This document shows, piece by piece, positions 1 through 9,366 of a stretch of DNA of 64,000 bases. The stretch's first letter is position 1; the number at the start of each line of letters is the position of its first letter. The DNA is taken from assembly GCA_016700175.1 (NCBI GenBank), contig CP065003.1:754001-818000 (forward strand), read 5' to 3'. The DNA comes from Acidobacteriota bacterium. GTDB lineage: Bacteria > Acidobacteriota > Blastocatellia > Pyrinomonadales > Pyrinomonadaceae. The notes under the pieces are model-generated. The model did no database searches, was not told the origin of the DNA, and saw only the letters and a list, made by a program, of their open reading frames with translations. The translations under genes were made by a program, and so were the position numbers.

Positions 1-247
1 CTTCGAGATCGGCACGGTAGAGATCAAGGACGCCCGCGTTCCGGAGTGTTTCGAGCCCCTCTTCGTCGAAATCGAATCCGTACAGCTCCGAAGCTGCCTC
101 GGCAAGCCGGAAATGCAGCAGCGAGCCGTCATCGATCGCCTCTTTTGTGTAAGGCCAGTTCGTGCAGCCCAGGTGGAGGACAGAGCGCCCTTCGCAGAGC
201 CTCTCGATCAGATCCAGCCTCTGAACAAGTTCGGGTGTCGATCCCAT
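1..247 (-). CDS. Class I SAM-dependent methyltransferase, partial (C-terminus beyond window)
   Basis: The first 82 codons of a minus-strand gene that runs off the left edge. The translation begins MGSTPELVQRLDLIERL and then shows SVLHLGCTNWPY, which fits motif I of class I SAM methyltransferases (strand, then a Gly-containing turn), followed by an acidic strand end, LYGFDFDEE, typical of motif II. It starts 7 bases after the flippase stop codon (TAA at 257-255), with AGG near the end of the flippase gene as a possible ribosome-binding site, so it is probably co-transcribed with it. Methyltransferases of this kind in polysaccharide loci often modify sugars, but the substrate cannot be seen. 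The call rests on the N-terminal motif only. Confidence 0.65.
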   Translation of the reverse strand, partial: MGSTPELVQRLDLIERLCEGRSVLHLGCTNWPYTKEAIDDGSLLHFRLAEAASELYGFDFDEEGLETLRNAGVLDLYRADLE

Positions 248-254
248 CTTTCGC

Positions 255-1760
255 TTACCTTGCGAACATCTCCCTCACGAAGGCCCTTTCGTCCTTCGAA
301 ACGCCTCCCGTGACGAGGGAGACGGCGACATAGACCGCGAACCCGGCCAGCCCGGCCGCGATAATGGCCGTCCATCCCGCAGGCACTAGGCTCAGGACCG
401 CGAATTCCGAAGCCGCGGCGGCGGCGCCCGCGACAGCGAGCGCAGAAACTGTCTTGATCCAGAACACCGCCTTCACCGATCCGAAAACAAGCCGCTCGGC
501 TACGAATACCGAAACGAAGATCGTCCCGAACCCTGCGAGCCTTGCGACCGCCACCCCGGTTCCCTCGTAGGGCTCCGTGAGGGCGATCATCAGGGAGAGT
601 CCTATGACGAGACAAACGCAGAACACCGCAAAATTATACGTGGTTCTCCCGAGACCTTCCATCATCTGCCACGAAACGACCTGAATGGCGACGATGCTGA
701 ACGTAACCGCGTGGATCGAAAGCAGTATCGAGCTCTCGTCCGCGAACGATTCCCCAAGCCACGCGGCGAGGAACTCGCGCCCGATCACGAGGACGCTTGA
801 GAGGATGAAGAAAACGAGGAAGACCGTCATACGCGTCGCTTTGGCATACAGTCTCTCGAGCCTCGCCCGGTCGTCAGCGAGCTCGCTCGTAAGCGGGAAC
901 ATCACAAGCATGAGGCTCGCGATGAATCCGTGGATGTAGATCGCGAGAGTCAAGGGCACGACATAGAAGGTCACGTCCTCGGGCCCGAGCATGCGCATCA
1001 GCCAGCCTCTTTCGAAAAGGAGAAGTCCGTTCGAGAGCACCTGGTAACCGATGATGCCGGCGCTGAATCCTGCGATCTTCTTCAGCGCGGGGTTGGAAAT
1101 ACTGAAGTTCAGATCCAAAGGCGGAAGCAGGCTTCGGCAAATGAACCCGCCGAGGATCACCATCGCTCCAAGGACTCCCAGGTTCCAGAACAGAAGAGCG
1201 TTCAGGCCGTATCCCATCCAGGCGAGGGCCGCATTGCCGGACAGGAGCAGCCCTGTGTTCAGGTTGAAGAGCCTGGAGAACAGATCGAACCGGTGCAGTC
1301 CCTGCAGTATCGCGTTGACGAACTGGTTGAGCATCGTCAGAAAGAGGATTCCCGACGCGATGTAAAAGGCCAGGACCGTCTTATCGCGGTCAGCCGGCAC
1401 GATCAAGAGTACGTCGTGCACAAGCCAGTTCGCGGCGAGCAGAAGGACTCCCATTCCAAGGAGCCCCATAGGGACGTTCAGCATGAGTGACGCCGAGATC
1501 ACCTCGCCCATCCGCTTTCCGTCCCCCGAACCGCGGGAGCCCGCGATCTCCTTCGTGACCGCTCGTACGAAATTGAGATTGAACGAATATCCTATGAAAC
1601 CGAGAACGAGGACGTAGATCCCGTAATCTTCGTTCCCCAGCGCGCCCACGATGATCGGAGTCGCGATGAAGCTCAGCACAAGCGGAAAGAGCCAGGTCGA
1701 GAATCCGTAGAGGATGCTCCTGACGACGCTTCTTCCGGTTTGTGAGGTTCCTTCGGTCAC
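255..1760 (-). CDS. Wzx-like oligosaccharide flippase (polysaccharide biosynthesis protein, MOP superfamily)
   Basis: A 501-residue, strongly hydrophobic protein with about 12-14 predicted membrane segments. It begins with a short polar tail, then YGFSTWLFPLVLSFIATPII, and GNEDYGIYVLVLGF, a pattern usual in the N-terminal half of PST/Wzx flippases. The family moves undecaprenyl-diphosphate-linked repeat units from the inner to the outer leaflet of the cytoplasmic membrane. Length fits the family (450-520). The start overlaps the stop of the upstream GT4 gene by 4 bases (ATGA), so translation is probably coupled. It belongs functionally with the Wzc- and Wza-like genes at 5818-9366. Substrate specificity cannot be read from the sequence. 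Confidence 0.85.
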   Translation of the reverse strand: MTEGTSQTGRSVVRSILYGFSTWLFPLVLSFIATPIIVGALGNEDYGIYVLVLGFIGYSFNLNFVRAVTKEIAGSRGSGDGKRMGEVISASLMLNVPMGLLGMGVLLLAANWLVHDVLLIVPADRDKTVLAFYIASGILFLTMLNQFVNAILQGLHRFDLFSRLFNLNTGLLLSGNAALAWMGYGLNALLFWNLGVLGAMVILGGFICRSLLPPLDLNFSISNPALKKIAGFSAGIIGYQVLSNGLLLFERGWLMRMLGPEDVTFYVVPLTLAIYIHGFIASLMLVMFPLTSELADDRARLERLYAKATRMTVFLVFFILSSVLVIGREFLAAWLGESFADESSILLSIHAVTFSIVAIQVVSWQMMEGLGRTTYNFAVFCVCLVIGLSLMIALTEPYEGTGVAVARLAGFGTIFVSVFVAERLVFGSVKAVFWIKTVSALAVAGAAAAASEFAVLSLVPAGWTAIIAAGLAGFAVYVAVSLVTGGVSKDERAFVREMFAR

Positions 1761-2959
1761 GGGGACATCGCTTCGAGATATCTTTCAAGCGCAAGACGGC
1801 CGGCCTGGCGGTCGGTGAACCGCTCCATCACAAAGTCGCGCCCGCGGCTGCCCAGCTCCGCTCTCAGTTCCGGATCGTTCCTCAGTTCGGCCATCGCATC
1901 TGCGAGCGCTAAGGCGTCGCCGGGTTCGATCAGAAGACCGGTTTCGCGGTCTTTGACCGCTTCGGGTATCGCATAGACATTGGTCGAGATGCTCGGGACG
2001 CGCAGCGCCATCGCTTCCAGCAGCGAGATCGGCAGGCCCTCTATGTAGCTCGCCAGCGCGAACGCGTCCGCGATCGAGAGAAGCCGCATAAGATCGATAT
2101 GATCCCCGCCGACCTCGCCTGAAGTCAGGAATATGAACTCATCGCCGAGGCCGTACGAGCGGGCCCGCTCCAGATCCGCTTCTGACGGCGGAGAGTTTGC
2201 GATCCACACGAATGTAACGTCTTCCGTCCTTTCGGAAACGCGTTTCGCCGCTTCCATAAAGACCCAGCGTCCCTTTCGGTCTATGAACTGGCCGACGCAG
2301 AAGATGAGAAAACGGTCGGCGGGAAGGCCGTACTTTCCGCAGATCGCTTCGCGGTCCGGAGGGGCCGCTTCGACAGTCTCGATCTCCGAGGCATCGACGT
2401 TGGTGTACGTCACGGCGATCTTTTCGAACAGTTCGTCGCTGTATAGCCCTTGAAAATAGTTCTTCGAGTGCTCGTTCGAGGCGAAGACCTTGAAATTCCT
2501 AAAATGCGAGATCGTCCTGAGCTTCACACGCCAAAGGAGCCTCCGCAGGGGATTCCGCGTGTCGAGCGCGTTGTGCATAGTGATGAAGACCCGCGTGCGA
2601 AGGCAAAGCCAGACCAGCGCGAACAGCGAGTACCAGGGCGCCAGCTCCACGTGGACGATGCTGTTCGAGAGGTCGAATTCCCGGAGCTTTTTCAGGAGCG
2701 CCGCCTCGCTTCGGATCTTCCTGATCCTGGCGCTGAGGCGCGCGGCGACGCCCGTGTGCCGTTCGGCGTCGTAGGAAGGCGAGAAGAACTCGTATCTCAC
2801 CCCCTCGTTCTCGATGAACTTCACAAGCTGTTCGCTCGAACCCTCGGGGAGCACGATCACGACATCGAATTCCTTTCGCACCGTGCGGATCAGGGAGAGT
2901 AAATATGTCTGCGCGCCGCCCCAATTGAGGTAGTTCCAAGCGTAGATAACTTGTTGCAT
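1757..2959 (-). CDS. Glycosyltransferase family 4 (GT-B fold)
   Basis: 400 residues with GT4 architecture. The N-terminal acceptor domain opens with an alternating strand-loop region containing LNWGGAQTYLLSLI (the usual G-G-A/x loop). The C-terminal donor domain has FCVGQFIDRKGRW and then EGLPISLLEAMALRVPSIST, the E-x7-E motif that contacts the nucleotide-sugar donor. It probably adds one sugar to a lipid-linked repeat unit on the cytoplasmic face. It is the first gene of the leftward group, with 29 bp between its ATG and that of the divergent fcl-like gene, and its stop overlaps the flippase start. Donor and acceptor sugars are unknown. Confidence 0.88.
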   Translation of the reverse strand: MQQVIYAWNYLNWGGAQTYLLSLIRTVRKEFDVVIVLPEGSSEQLVKFIENEGVRYEFFSPSYDAERHTGVAARLSARIRKIRSEAALLKKLREFDLSNSIVHVELAPWYSLFALVWLCLRTRVFITMHNALDTRNPLRRLLWRVKLRTISHFRNFKVFASNEHSKNYFQGLYSDELFEKIAVTYTNVDASEIETVEAAPPDREAICGKYGLPADRFLIFCVGQFIDRKGRWVFMEAAKRVSERTEDVTFVWIANSPPSEADLERARSYGLGDEFIFLTSGEVGGDHIDLMRLLSIADAFALASYIEGLPISLLEAMALRVPSISTNVYAIPEAVKDRETGLLIEPGDALALADAMAELRNDPELRAELGSRGRDFVMERFTDRQAGRLALERYLEAMSP

Positions 2960-2988
2960 AAATTCAAAATATGTATTTTAGGTTCAGT

Positions 2989-3900
2989 ATGGAAAATATC
3001 CTAGTGACCGGCGGATCGGGCCTTGTCGGGTCCCACCTGAAGAGGTATCTGCCGGATGCTTCCTATATCTCCTCCTCGGATTTCGACCTGACGAGAGAGA
3101 AAGACGTTCAAAGGCTCTTTGAGACCAAATGGGACCGTGTGATCCACCTCGCGGGCCGGGTCGGCGGGATCCTGGAGAACATAAGGCACCCGGGCGAGTT
3201 CATCGAAGAGAACCTCCTGATGAACACGCTTCTCGTAAAGTACGCGAGGCTTTCGGGCGTACCAAGATTGACCGCGGTACTTTCGACCTGCATTTACCCG
3301 GACGTCTGCGGGCGGTATCCGATGACCGAGGAGGATCTGAACCAGGGTCCTCCTCAGGAGACCAATTTCGCGTATGCGATCTCGAAGATCGCGATGGCCG
3401 CCCAGATAGACGCATACAACAAACAGTATTCGACCCGGTACAATTACCTGATCCCTTCGAACCTCTACGGGGAGCACGACCGCATCGACTTCGAGAAAAG
3501 CCATTTCCTGACCGCGCTCCTTGGAAAGATCCTGAATGCGGAAAAAGAAGGCGGCGGAACGGTGAAACTGCTCGGTTCGGGCGAGCCTCTGAGGCAGTTC
3601 CTTCACGCCGACGACCTGTGCAGGGTAATCCGGGACAGCGTCGCGAAGGACATTACAGAGTCCTTCAATGTGGCTCCGGATGAGAACCTGAGCATCCGTG
3701 AGATCGCCGAGATCGCGGTCGGAGTGTGCACGGGAGGAAGTCTCGCGATCGAGTTCGACAGGGAGTCTCCCGACGGCCAGTTCCGAAAGGACGTCTCGAA
3801 TGAGAGAATGAAGGAAGTACTCGGCGAGTTCGCATTCACGCCTCTCCGCGAAGGGATCGCAAGGGTCTACGCGCACTACCGCGAACAGGACGCAATATGA
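2989..3900 (+). CDS. fcl: GDP-L-fucose synthase-like epimerase/reductase
   Basis: Extended SDR of 303 residues. The nucleotide-binding motif is ENILVTGGSGLVGSHL; the catalytic triad is visible as Ser in LSTCIYP, Tyr and Lys in YAISKIA; and NLYGEHDRIDFEKSHFLTAL is characteristic of GDP-4-keto-6-deoxymannose epimerase/reductase (WcaG/Fcl), including the His that takes part in epimerisation. The product would be GDP-L-fucose made from GDP-mannose together with the next gene. An upstream in-frame ATG at 2971 would add six residues before the Rossmann strand, so I prefer 2989. The stop overlaps the gmd start (ATGA). Confidence 0.88.
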   Translation: MENILVTGGSGLVGSHLKRYLPDASYISSSDFDLTREKDVQRLFETKWDRVIHLAGRVGGILENIRHPGEFIEENLLMNTLLVKYARLSGVPRLTAVLSTCIYPDVCGRYPMTEEDLNQGPPQETNFAYAISKIAMAAQIDAYNKQYSTRYNYLIPSNLYGEHDRIDFEKSHFLTALLGKILNAEKEGGGTVKLLGSGEPLRQFLHADDLCRVIRDSVAKDITESFNVAPDENLSIREIAEIAVGVCTGGSLAIEFDRESPDGQFRKDVSNERMKEVLGEFAFTPLREGIARVYAHYREQDAI

Positions 3901-4865
3901 AGAAAGCTCTGATCACGGGGATCAACGGCCAGGACGGGAGCTACCTGGCGGAGTTGCTGCTCGAAAAAGGCTACGAGGTCCACGGGATATTAAAGCGGAA
4001 TTCCGTCGCCGAGACCCAGACGACCAGGATCGAACACATACGGAAGGACCTGAGCCTTACCTACGGAGACATGACGGACCTTTCGTCGCTGATCTACGTC
4101 GTCAAAGAGGTCGCGCCGGACGAGATCTACAACCTTGCGGCCCAGTCGCACGTGAAGATCTCGTTCGACCAACCGATCTACACCGCGCAGGCGACCGGCG
4201 TGAGCACGATGAACTTGCTCGAGGCGGTTCGGCTGATCAAGTCCGACACACGCATCTACCAGGCATCGTCATCGGAGATGTTCGGAAACACCCTGGAAGT
4301 CGACGGTTTCCAGCGCGAGACAACTCCGATGAACCCCGTGTCGCCTTACGGGTGCTCGAAGGTGTTCTCCTATCATCTTGCCCGCAATTACCGCAACGCA
4401 TACGGGCTGTTTGTCAGCAACGGGATCCTCTTCAACCACGAAAGCCCCCGGAGGGGCTCGAACTTCGTTACGAACAAGGTGTGCAAAGAAGCGGTGCGGA
4501 TCAAGTTCGGAAAGACCGGCACTCTGCCCCTCGGAAATCTCGACGCCTCGAGGGACTGGGGTCACGCGAAGGATTACGTCGAGGCGATGTGGTTGATAAT
4601 GCAGCTCGACGAGCCCGACGACTACGTGTGCGCGACGGGTATCTCGCATACCGTACGGGACCTTGTGAACTATGTATTCTCGAAGCTGGAGTTGGATCCC
4701 GACGAGCACGTCACGATCGACGAACGTTATTTCCGTCCGGAGGAACTGGACGCGCTTCGCGGCGACGCTTCAAAGCTGCGGGCCGCGACCGGCTGGGAGC
4801 CTCGCTATACCTTCGAAGAAATGCTCGACGAGATGATAGAACACTGGCTCGAAGTGTATTCGTAG
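3897..4865 (+). CDS. gmd: GDP-mannose 4,6-dehydratase
   Basis: 322 residues. It starts KKALITGINGQDGSYLAELL, the signature GxxGxxG of Gmd including the INGQDG variant typical of this enzyme; it has RNSV and TRIEHI (NADP contact), SSSEMFG with the catalytic Thr/Ser-Glu neighbourhood, YGCSKVFSYH with the YxxxK pair, and NHESPRRG. It converts GDP-mannose to GDP-4-keto-6-deoxy-mannose, the substrate for the preceding fcl product. It is a little shorter than many Gmd proteins (about 340-370). It overlaps fcl by 4 bases and ends 1 base before the convergent GT2 gene, so there is no room for a dedicated terminator. Confidence 0.93.
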   Translation: MKKALITGINGQDGSYLAELLLEKGYEVHGILKRNSVAETQTTRIEHIRKDLSLTYGDMTDLSSLIYVVKEVAPDEIYNLAAQSHVKISFDQPIYTAQATGVSTMNLLEAVRLIKSDTRIYQASSSEMFGNTLEVDGFQRETTPMNPVSPYGCSKVFSYHLARNYRNAYGLFVSNGILFNHESPRRGSNFVTNKVCKEAVRIKFGKTGTLPLGNLDASRDWGHAKDYVEAMWLIMQLDEPDDYVCATGISHTVRDLVNYVFSKLELDPDEHVTIDERYFRPEELDALRGDASKLRAATGWEPRYTFEEMLDEMIEHWLEVYS

Positions 4866-4866
4866 C

Positions 4867-5805
4867 TCATCCGCGGACCACGCGGTCTGCAAACTTCTTT
4901 TTCAGGGGTTCTTCCTCGACACCTTCCGACCACGATGACTCGGGATTATTCCCCAACGCAGTCCTAACGATAAAAACCAAAAATGCCGCAAGGCCTTTGA
5001 TCTTGTTCGGTCCGCCGTCCAGGCTGCACACGAACCTCCTTCGGAGGCTGTGTGGCCCTTTCAGGTCCCCGAACAGCGCTTTCATCATCTTCCCGGCCGG
5101 CATTTCCCTGAGCCTCGGCGGCGGGTCGTTGGGCTGGCAGAACACTCTGGCTTTCGGTTCGACAAGAAGCCTCCATCCCATTCGCTTCATACGCGGAGTG
5201 TATTCGGCGTCGCCCCAGTGGGGGTGCCGCTTCGCGTTCATAAGTCCGCATTCGCGGATCGCCTCGCTTGGAAACAATACGCAGTTGCCGACGATGATGT
5301 CCGTTTCCCAGGGACTGTCCGGAACCGTCCATACGGTCTGGTGGCGCCAGTGGCGGAAGCCCCCCGAGAGCACAGACCATTCAGGCGACACCTGGAACAA
5401 TTTGTGAGGCTCGTTCCATAGGAGAAGAAGCGGGCCCACCGCCGACCGCGGATATTTCTCGGCGCAGCCTACCAGACGCATCAGGCAGTCGGGCTGGAAG
5501 ATCGAATCGTCGTTTATGGAGAGTATGTAGTCGGGGGATGCTTCGAGCGCCTTTTCGAAACCCAGGTTCATTCCGCCCGTGAACCACAGGTTGCCGTCGC
5601 CCTTGATCACGGTCGTTTCCGGAAACTGTTCGGCTATCGCTTCCGATGTGCCGTCGGTCGAGCCGTCGTCGACGACGATCACATTCAATTCGATATTGTC
5701 GAGTTCAAGATCGCCGAGGCTTCGAAGGCACTGGAGGGTGATCTCGCGGCGGTTGTGGACGGGGGTGACCGCGGTCACCCTCACCGGTTTTCTCGCTTCT
5801 GCCAT
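4867..5805 (-). CDS. Glycosyltransferase family 2 (rhamnosyltransferase-like)
   Basis: 312 residues with the GT-A core: VTAVTPVHNRREITLQCLRSL at the N-terminus, VIVVDDGSTDGTSEAI for UDP/dTDP binding, GDGNLWFTGGMNLGFEKAL, and NDDSIFQPDCL in place of the canonical DxD. The GNLWFTGGMNLG block is common in rhamnosyltransferase-type GT2 proteins. It probably extends the repeat unit at the cytoplasmic membrane. It lies 12 bases downstream of the Wzc-like gene and is very likely in that operon; it converges on gmd. The precise sugar is unknown. Confidence 0.87.
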   Translation of the reverse strand: MAEARKPVRVTAVTPVHNRREITLQCLRSLGDLELDNIELNVIVVDDGSTDGTSEAIAEQFPETTVIKGDGNLWFTGGMNLGFEKALEASPDYILSINDDSIFQPDCLMRLVGCAEKYPRSAVGPLLLLWNEPHKLFQVSPEWSVLSGGFRHWRHQTVWTVPDSPWETDIIVGNCVLFPSEAIRECGLMNAKRHPHWGDAEYTPRMKRMGWRLLVEPKARVFCQPNDPPPRLREMPAGKMMKALFGDLKGPHSLRRRFVCSLDGGPNKIKGLAAFLVFIVRTALGNNPESSWSEGVEEEPLKKKFADRVVRG

Positions 5806-5817
5806 ACGGGATTCGAT

Positions 5818-8316
5818 CTAGACGGCGGACGACGACTCGGCATCGTCCCCATCGTCATCCCGGTGGTAGTAGCTTTGGTAGTAGTAGTAATTGTCCTGCG
5901 ACCGCACGTCGACATTGTTCAGCACAACACCGAATACCTTCGCCCCGATGTCGTGAAGGAACTGGGTGGACCTTCGCACGACACTGCGCGAGCTCTTTCC
6001 GGAATGGACGACCATTATCACGCCGTCGACCAGCGAAGCCATCAGCACACCGTCCGTGAACGAAGCGATTGGAGGCGAGTCGATCACCAGATGAGTGAAG
6101 TTCTTCTCGAGGGTTACGAGAAGGTTCTTCATCTGCTCGGATCCGACGAGCTCCGCAGGGTTCGGCGGCAGCGGGCCCGAGGGCAAAAGGTGAAGTCCCG
6201 AATCTTCGTCTTTCTTGACGATCTCCAGGATCTCTTTCTCGGTGAGCTCGCTCGAGAGCACAGTGCTCAACCCTTCCGCATTTGAGAGGTTGAAAAACGA
6301 ATGCACCCTCGGACGCCGCATGTCGGCATCGATGACAAGCACCTTGGCTCCCGTCTGGGCAAGGCTGATCGCGGTGTTGACCGCTGTCGTGGTCTTCCCT
6401 TCGGCAGGCAGGCTTGAAGTAATAAGAAGAGACTTCGGCGCGTGCCCGGCGGTCGAGAGGAGTATCGACGTCCTCAGCTGGCGGTATGCCTCCGCGGTCG
6501 ACGAGCGCGAATCCTTGCTGATCAAAAGCTGGTTCGAGTTGTCCGGCTCTTCGGCCTCGTTCACTCCCACGAGCAGAAGCCTGCGCTTCGTCGATGACTC
6601 GACAGTCGGAATCGCCGCAAGTGCCGGAAGCTGGAGATAAGACTCAGCCTCTTCGGTCGTCTTGATCGTATCGTCGAGATACTCGAGGAACAGGGCGAGA
6701 CCCGAGCCGAACATCAGCGAGAGGATCATCACCACGAACACCGTCGTAAGGCGCCTGGGCGAGACCGGCCTGTCCGGCGGTATCGCGATCTCGGCGACGC
6801 TTATGTTGTTCTCGGTGCCCGCGCCAGCGAGGTCGTTTCCCTTTTGCTGGTTCTCGAGGTTCTTATAAAAGCCCTTCTTCGTCTCAATGTCCTGTTCAAG
6901 AAGCGTGATCGCGACGGCGCTCTGGTTCTGCCCCTGCGCCTCGTTGTACTGTTCGTTAAACGCCGACCTGACCTTGTCCTCGCGCTCCTTCGTCTGCAGG
7001 TAGCGGGTGCGTAGGTTCTCCAGGATCGTGTCGCTGACGGTCTTGCGGTAGGTCTCCAGCGACTTCTGGTTCTTTTCGCGGAAATCCTCGATCTCGCCTT
7101 CCAAAGTCGCCATCTCCCTGTCGATCTCACGGATCTCCGGCGCCTGCTCGACATACTCGATGAGCATCTTCTGGCGCTTCGCTCTGAGCGCGGTGATCTC
7201 TTTCTGCGTATCGTTCACGAAGCGCCGTATGTCGTTCTCGCGCTCCGTGATGTACCGCATCATCTGCTCCTCGGCAAGAGCCGCAAGCCTCGCCGGCGAG
7301 GTGTTCACCGAGTTGTACTGGGCCTCGGCGTTCTTCCTCTGCTCTTCGGCCTCAAGCAGCTGCTTGTTTAGTCCCGAAAGCCTCTGGATAACGATCGTCG
7401 TGTTTTCGTCCGCCTTCAGGATCCCCGCGTTCTTCTTCAGATCGACGAGCCGCTCTTCGCCCGCCTTTATCTCGGACTGCAGGTCGGCGATCCTCTCCTT
7501 AAGGAAGTCGTTCGTCTTGCGATTGATACCCGTTCTCTTTTCCTGGTTTACCCTCGAGAACACCTCCGCGATGCCGTTCACGACGTACGCCGAAAGATTC
7601 GGGTCGGTGTTCCGGTAGCTGATCGAGATAAGCCGGGTGTCCTTTACGGTCGCCCTCGATTCCCGGACCGGATCGACGATCAGGTCCCGCTTGATGGCGT
7701 CGACATAAGGCGCCAGCCTGACCGCCTCGTTCATCTCTTCGACGGTAGCGAGTTCCGTGTTCGAAGCGAGCGGCGCCTCTTCGACAAGATCGCCTTCCTT
7801 TTTTGAATCGTCGCTCGCGAGTCCGAACGCGACGAGCATGCCGCGCAGTGCCGAGCCCGAGTTCTCCGCGCTGTCCTTCCTGAAGGCTTCGTTCGTATCG
7901 AGACTGAGCTCCTTGATCACGCGGCGAAGGAGCGCCTCGCTGGTAAGAAGCTGAAGCTGGGTATTGAAATAGGCCGGGTCCGAGTTCGCCAGGGGCATCC
8001 TTCGGTCGGGAGTCACAAGGTCCTGGTTGGCCTGCTCGAGGTCCACCTGGACAGTGGCGTTGGCCATATAAATGTTCGGCTTCCGCGCCATATAGATGGC
8101 GGTCACGGTCGTCAGGAGGACCGTGATGCCGAGCACCAGCCAGAGCCTCTTGCGGATGATGCGCCAGTACTGGAAAAGCGGGCTGTGTTCGCGGAGGTCT
8201 TCGTTCCTGTACCTCGCGTAACCGTAACTGGTTATCGGCGCAACCGCCTCGAACGGCCTTTCGATCTCCGCTTTTTCTGTACGCGGACTCCTGACAATGT
8301 CTCGGGATTCTCTCAT
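5818..8316 (-). CDS. Polysaccharide co-polymerase with BY-kinase domain (Wzc/ExoP type)
   Basis: 832 residues. Domains in order: cytoplasmic N-terminus; TM1 about 55-72; periplasmic Wzz-like domain with an EKRTGINRKTNDFLKERI start of a long coiled coil (about 260-450); GNVR-like region before TM2 (about 515-538) with the PDRPVSPRR proline motif; then a C-terminal bacterial tyrosine kinase. The kinase has Walker A SSLPAEGKTTTA (about 630), Walker A' VLVIDADMRRP (about 660) and Walker B LVIDSPP (about 747). A tyrosine cluster, NYYYYQSYYHRDDD, near the end is the usual autophosphorylation tail. It controls polymer length and export together with the outer-membrane protein at 8329-9366, 12 bases upstream. 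Confidence 0.93.
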   Translation of the reverse strand: MRESRDIVRSPRTEKAEIERPFEAVAPITSYGYARYRNEDLREHSPLFQYWRIIRKRLWLVLGITVLLTTVTAIYMARKPNIYMANATVQVDLEQANQDLVTPDRRMPLANSDPAYFNTQLQLLTSEALLRRVIKELSLDTNEAFRKDSAENSGSALRGMLVAFGLASDDSKKEGDLVEEAPLASNTELATVEEMNEAVRLAPYVDAIKRDLIVDPVRESRATVKDTRLISISYRNTDPNLSAYVVNGIAEVFSRVNQEKRTGINRKTNDFLKERIADLQSEIKAGEERLVDLKKNAGILKADENTTIVIQRLSGLNKQLLEAEEQRKNAEAQYNSVNTSPARLAALAEEQMMRYITERENDIRRFVNDTQKEITALRAKRQKMLIEYVEQAPEIREIDREMATLEGEIEDFREKNQKSLETYRKTVSDTILENLRTRYLQTKEREDKVRSAFNEQYNEAQGQNQSAVAITLLEQDIETKKGFYKNLENQQKGNDLAGAGTENNISVAEIAIPPDRPVSPRRLTTVFVVMILSLMFGSGLALFLEYLDDTIKTTEEAESYLQLPALAAIPTVESSTKRRLLLVGVNEAEEPDNSNQLLISKDSRSSTAEAYRQLRTSILLSTAGHAPKSLLITSSLPAEGKTTTAVNTAISLAQTGAKVLVIDADMRRPRVHSFFNLSNAEGLSTVLSSELTEKEILEIVKKDEDSGLHLLPSGPLPPNPAELVGSEQMKNLLVTLEKNFTHLVIDSPPIASFTDGVLMASLVDGVIMVVHSGKSSRSVVRRSTQFLHDIGAKVFGVVLNNVDVRSQDNYYYYQSYYHRDDDGDDAESSSAV

Positions 8317-8328
8317 ATGGGTTCGGGG

Positions 8329-9366
8329 CTAAAGCGGGAATCTGTAAAACAGATTGCCAAGACCGCCCGCAAGCACCTTGAAGATGCCGTTCTTCAGGAC
8401 CTTGCCGTTGTCGGTGGGCACCTCGATTATGTCGTTTCCCTGAATAACGGGATCTTCAACACGTTTCTCAGCGATCTCCTCAAGATCGAAGACCAGCTCG
8501 GCCTTGGCCGTGGTGCCGTCCTGCTGCCTGAGTATCTTCACCTTGCCCGTCTTGGCAGTGGCTTTGTCCACTCCCCCGGCCTTGGCGATCGCCTGCATCA
8601 ATGTGATCGGTTCTTTCAGAGTGATCTTCGACGGCTCGTAGACCGCGCCGACGATGAAAGCCTCCTCCGCTTCGAGCACCGAAACTATGTCGCCGGGCCT
8701 CATCCAGGGATTCACCTCTCCGCCGAGCACATCATTCACATTGTAGGCAATGAACTCGACGTCCGCCGCTGTAGTGTCGTCGTCCACACAGGCCGAGCGG
8801 CTTCCGACCCGGGCAACTCGTATCCTCTGGCCGGACTTCTCGACATCCGGTCCCCCCGCCATCGCGAGGAGCTCGAGGAGCCTTATCCTGCGGTCCAGGA
8901 AGAAGCTTCCGGGTTTGTTTACTGCGCCGATCACAGCAAAAGGCTGTGACCGCTGTTCGATCGCCCTGACATTTACAAACGGGTTTCTGAGATAGTTCTT
9001 GTAAAGTTCCGTGACAAGGTCCGCGAGCTCTCTTTCGGTCTTGCAGACGGCCACGATGGGCTGGTCGATCCTGGGAAGCACGATCGTTCCGTCCTGCGCG
9101 ACCGACATGGTCTGCGAAAGCTCCGGGTGCCTGAAGACCGTTACCTGGATCACATCCTCAAAACCGATCCTGTATCTGTCGAGGTTGGGAGCGACCGTCC
9201 TGCCGTCCGGAAGTTCCACCGGCCCGCTGGAAGCGTCAGTGCCCGCCTTCGGATCCGCAGGCGGCCTGTCGCCGTTCTCCTGCGAGGATGCCGCGGGGAC
9301 AAATAAAAGAACACTGATCAACAAAAAAAGAATGGCCTTTGCCGCTGGTTTTTGGTTATGCATCAT
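8329..9366 (-). CDS. Polysaccharide export outer-membrane protein (Wza-like, SLBB domains)
   Basis: 345 residues. The N-terminus is a Sec signal peptide (KAILFLLISVLLFVPAASSQ), with no lipobox Cys, so it is a type I rather than a lipoprotein signal. Then comes a poly_export domain, YRIGFEDVIQVTVFRHPELS and VAQDGTIVLPRIDQPI, and two SLBB blocks, AVIGAVNKPGSFFLDRRIRLLELLAMAGG and a later IVGAVYEPSKITLKEPITLMQAIAKAGG-type repeat. It would form the periplasmic/outer-membrane exit channel for the polymer with the Wzc-like protein just downstream. It is the first gene of the leftward operon, and 204 bp separate it from mutS, which is transcribed the other way. Confidence 0.92.
   Translation of the reverse strand: MMHNQKPAAKAILFLLISVLLFVPAASSQENGDRPPADPKAGTDASSGPVELPDGRTVAPNLDRYRIGFEDVIQVTVFRHPELSQTMSVAQDGTIVLPRIDQPIVAVCKTERELADLVTELYKNYLRNPFVNVRAIEQRSQPFAVIGAVNKPGSFFLDRRIRLLELLAMAGGPDVEKSGQRIRVARVGSRSACVDDDTTAADVEFIAYNVNDVLGGEVNPWMRPGDIVSVLEAEEAFIVGAVYEPSKITLKEPITLMQAIAKAGGVDKATAKTGKVKILRQQDGTTAKAELVFDLEEIAEKRVEDPVIQGNDIIEVPTDNGKVLKNGIFKVLAGGLGNLFYRFPL

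Noticed and set aside
16..333. Plus-strand ORFs at the left edge
   Set aside because: The minus-strand frame here gives a clear methyltransferase start; the plus-strand frames are shadows of it and of the flippase end.
930..1490. 186-codon plus-strand ORF
   Set aside because: It lies opposite the flippase gene and is highly charged with no family pattern; a shadow of the GC-rich coding strand.
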